NCBI GenBank assembly: GCA_946415795.1
Contig: CAMKTW010000020.1
Coordinates: 1-14,464 of the forward strand
DNA length: 14,464 bases
Direction: 5' to 3'
Source of the DNA: an uncultured Bacteroidales bacterium
GTDB lineage: Bacteria; Bacteroidota; Bacteroidia; Bacteroidales; UBA932
Shown: in pieces, positions 13,297 to 14,464 of the stretch
How positions within the stretch are numbered: position 1 is the first letter of the stretch
Layout: each line of letters begins with the position of its first letter
Notes under the pieces: model-generated
The model's database searches: none
What the model was told of the DNA's origin: nothing
What the model saw: the letters and a program-made list of their open reading frames with translations, nothing else
Made by a program: the position numbers and the translations under genes

Positions 13297-14464
13297 ATGT
13301 ACGATAACTATTACTTCATAGGGATAGGCGGTATAGGGATGAGTGCCCTGGCCAGATATTTCAAATATATCGGCAAGAACGTGTCCGGTTACGACCGCAC
13401 CCCCTCCCGCCTGACGGAACAGCTGGAGAGCGAAGGGATAATGGTCCACTACGATGACCGCCCTGACCTTGTTCCAATCAACGTAAAAAATACCTTTGTA
13501 ATATACACTCCGGCTATTCCCGACGACCTTGAGGAACTCAGATTCGTACGCAGCCAGGGCTACAGCATTTGCAAACGCTCCCGTGCACTGGGCGAGATAG
13601 CAGCCGGAAAAGACTGTCTGGCAATATCGGGAACTCACGGCAAAACCACCACTTCCACCCTTCTGGCCCACATTTTTACCAGCGCCACCGACGACGGGTG
13701 CACCGCCTTCCTCGGAGGCATATCAAAGAACTACCGCACAAACCTGCTGATGAGCCGCAGCGACGTACTGGTGGCAGAAGCCGACGAGTTTGACCGCTCT
13801 TTCCACCAGCTGCACCCCAGGATTGCCGTCGTAACCGCAGTGGACGCAGACCATCTGGACATCTACGGCACCCACGAGGCTGTGAAGGAATCATTCAGAA
13901 TCTTTGCCAGCCAGGTCTCTGCAGACGGCTATGTAGTGGCAAAGGTGGGTGCGGAACTCCCCACTGAGGGAATCAAAGCAAAATTGCTGCACTACAGCTA
14001 CGACAAGCCGTGCGACTTCTACGCCTCCGACATAAAACCCCTGCAGGGCGGATACTTCTCTTTCACCCTTAACCACCCCGGCGGCAGGATTACCGGATGC
14101 ACCGTGGGAGTACCGGGCTGGGTCAACGTAGAGAACGCAGTGGCCGCATCTTCCGTAGCACTGCTGTACGGCCTGAAGCCAGAACGGATAAAGCAGGCCA
14201 TTGCAACGTTCAGCGGCGTGGAACGCCGGTTTGACATACACGTAAACACCCCGCAAACAGCATATATAGACGATTATGCCCACCATCCCAACGAGATTGC
14301 GTCGGCCATCAGTTCAATAAGGGAGATATTTGCAGGACGCCACCTGTGCGGTGTGTTCCAGCCGCACCTCTACACCCGCACCCGTGACTTCGCCGACGGA
14401 TTTGCAGAGGCGCTCAGCGGTCTGGACAGCCTGATTATGCTGCCCATATATCCGGCCCGCGAAC
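13297..14464 (+). CDS. murC: UDP-N-acetylmuramate:L-alanine ligase MurC (3' end outside window)
   Basis: MurC starts stem-peptide synthesis by ligating L-alanine to UDP-MurNAc with ATP. The frame is open from ATG 13297 to the window edge, giving 389 codons of an expected 450-490. The N-terminus has the UDP-binding loop YFIGIGGIGMSALA. The ATPase P-loop is SGTHGKTTTS (111-120), where the histidine distinguishes MurC from MurD/E. VAEADEFDRSF, AVDADHLD, GVERRFD and DDYAHHPNEI then follow, with FQPHLYTRT in the C-terminal domain. The missing part is the end of that domain. In related genomes ftsQ, ftsA and ftsZ usually come next. There is no in-frame upstream ATG; GAGG lies only 2 nt before the start, too close for an ideal Shine-Dalgarno site. 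Confidence 0.96.
   Translation, partial: MYDNYYFIGIGGIGMSALARYFKYIGKNVSGYDRTPSRLTEQLESEGIMVHYDDRPDLVPINVKNTFVIYTPAIPDDLEELRFVRSQGYSICKRSRALGEIAAGKDCLAISGTHGKTTTSTLLAHIFTSATDDGCTAFLGGISKNYRTNLLMSRSDVLVAEADEFDRSFHQLHPRIAVVTAVDADHLDIYGTHEAVKESFRIFASQVSADGYVVAKVGAELPTEGIKAKLLHYSYDKPCDFYASDIKPLQGGYFSFTLNHPGGRITGCTVGVPGWVNVENAVAASSVALLYGLKPERIKQAIATFSGVERRFDIHVNTPQTAYIDDYAHHPNEIASAISSIREIFAGRHLCGVFQPHLYTRTRDFADGFAEALSGLDSLIMLPIYPARE

Noticed and set aside
1..14464. Search for CRISPR arrays, tRNA or rRNA genes, insertion sequences, defence systems or other novel modules
   Set aside because: No repeat-spacer pattern, transposase, integrase, tRNA-like fold or unknown multi-gene cassette was seen; apart from the noted intergenic regions the window is filled by known housekeeping genes.

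Overview
The window is from a moderately GC-rich member of the Bacteroidota, most likely order Bacteroidales. Three things point there. The gene order is that of a Bacteroidota division and cell-wall (dcw) cluster without murF. Two divergent promoters match the Bacteroidota -7 consensus TAnnTTTG exactly. All starts but one lack a clear, well-spaced Shine-Dalgarno sequence. I cannot name genus or species.

Layout. Bases 1-1151 hold the 3' half of a methylmalonyl-CoA mutase large subunit gene (mutB), closed by a strong intrinsic terminator (1172-1222). A gene-poor stretch follows (1223-1579) with nested inverted repeats and a pair of 9-bp direct repeats. It may be a dispersed repeat or a structured RNA, and I see no credible protein in it. 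On the minus strand, 1580-2893 encodes a lipoprotein with a C-terminal M23 (LytM-like) peptidase domain. The 123-bp gap 2894-3016 carries back-to-back promoters for this lipoprotein and for mraZ. Between the two -7 elements lie four roughly 10-bp repeat units and phased A-tracts.

From 3017 to the right edge runs a co-directional dcw operon: mraZ, rsmH, an ftsL-like gene, ftsI (with PASTA domain), murE, mraY, murD, ftsW, murG and murC (cut by the window end). Genes overlap by ATGA (ftsI/murE, ftsW/murG) or are separated by 1 to 61 bases, and no internal terminator was seen, so they are probably co-transcribed.

The operon joins three jobs. MraZ and RsmH are the usual leading pair (transcription factor and 16S rRNA methyltransferase). 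MurC, MurD, MurE, MraY and MurG make UDP-MurNAc-peptides and lipids I and II. FtsL, FtsW and FtsI form the septal synthase core that polymerises and crosslinks lipid II. The divergent M23 lipoprotein would add a wall-cleaving or wall-regulating function next to the synthesis genes. The MurE substrate motif (DNPR) indicates meso-diaminopimelate peptidoglycan.

I did not find an undescribed system. Most of the window is conserved housekeeping sequence. The points worth a second look are the repeat array before mraZ, the lone perfect Shine-Dalgarno before rsmH, the altered zinc-ligand position in the M23 protein, and the structured intergenic stretch at 1300-1570.
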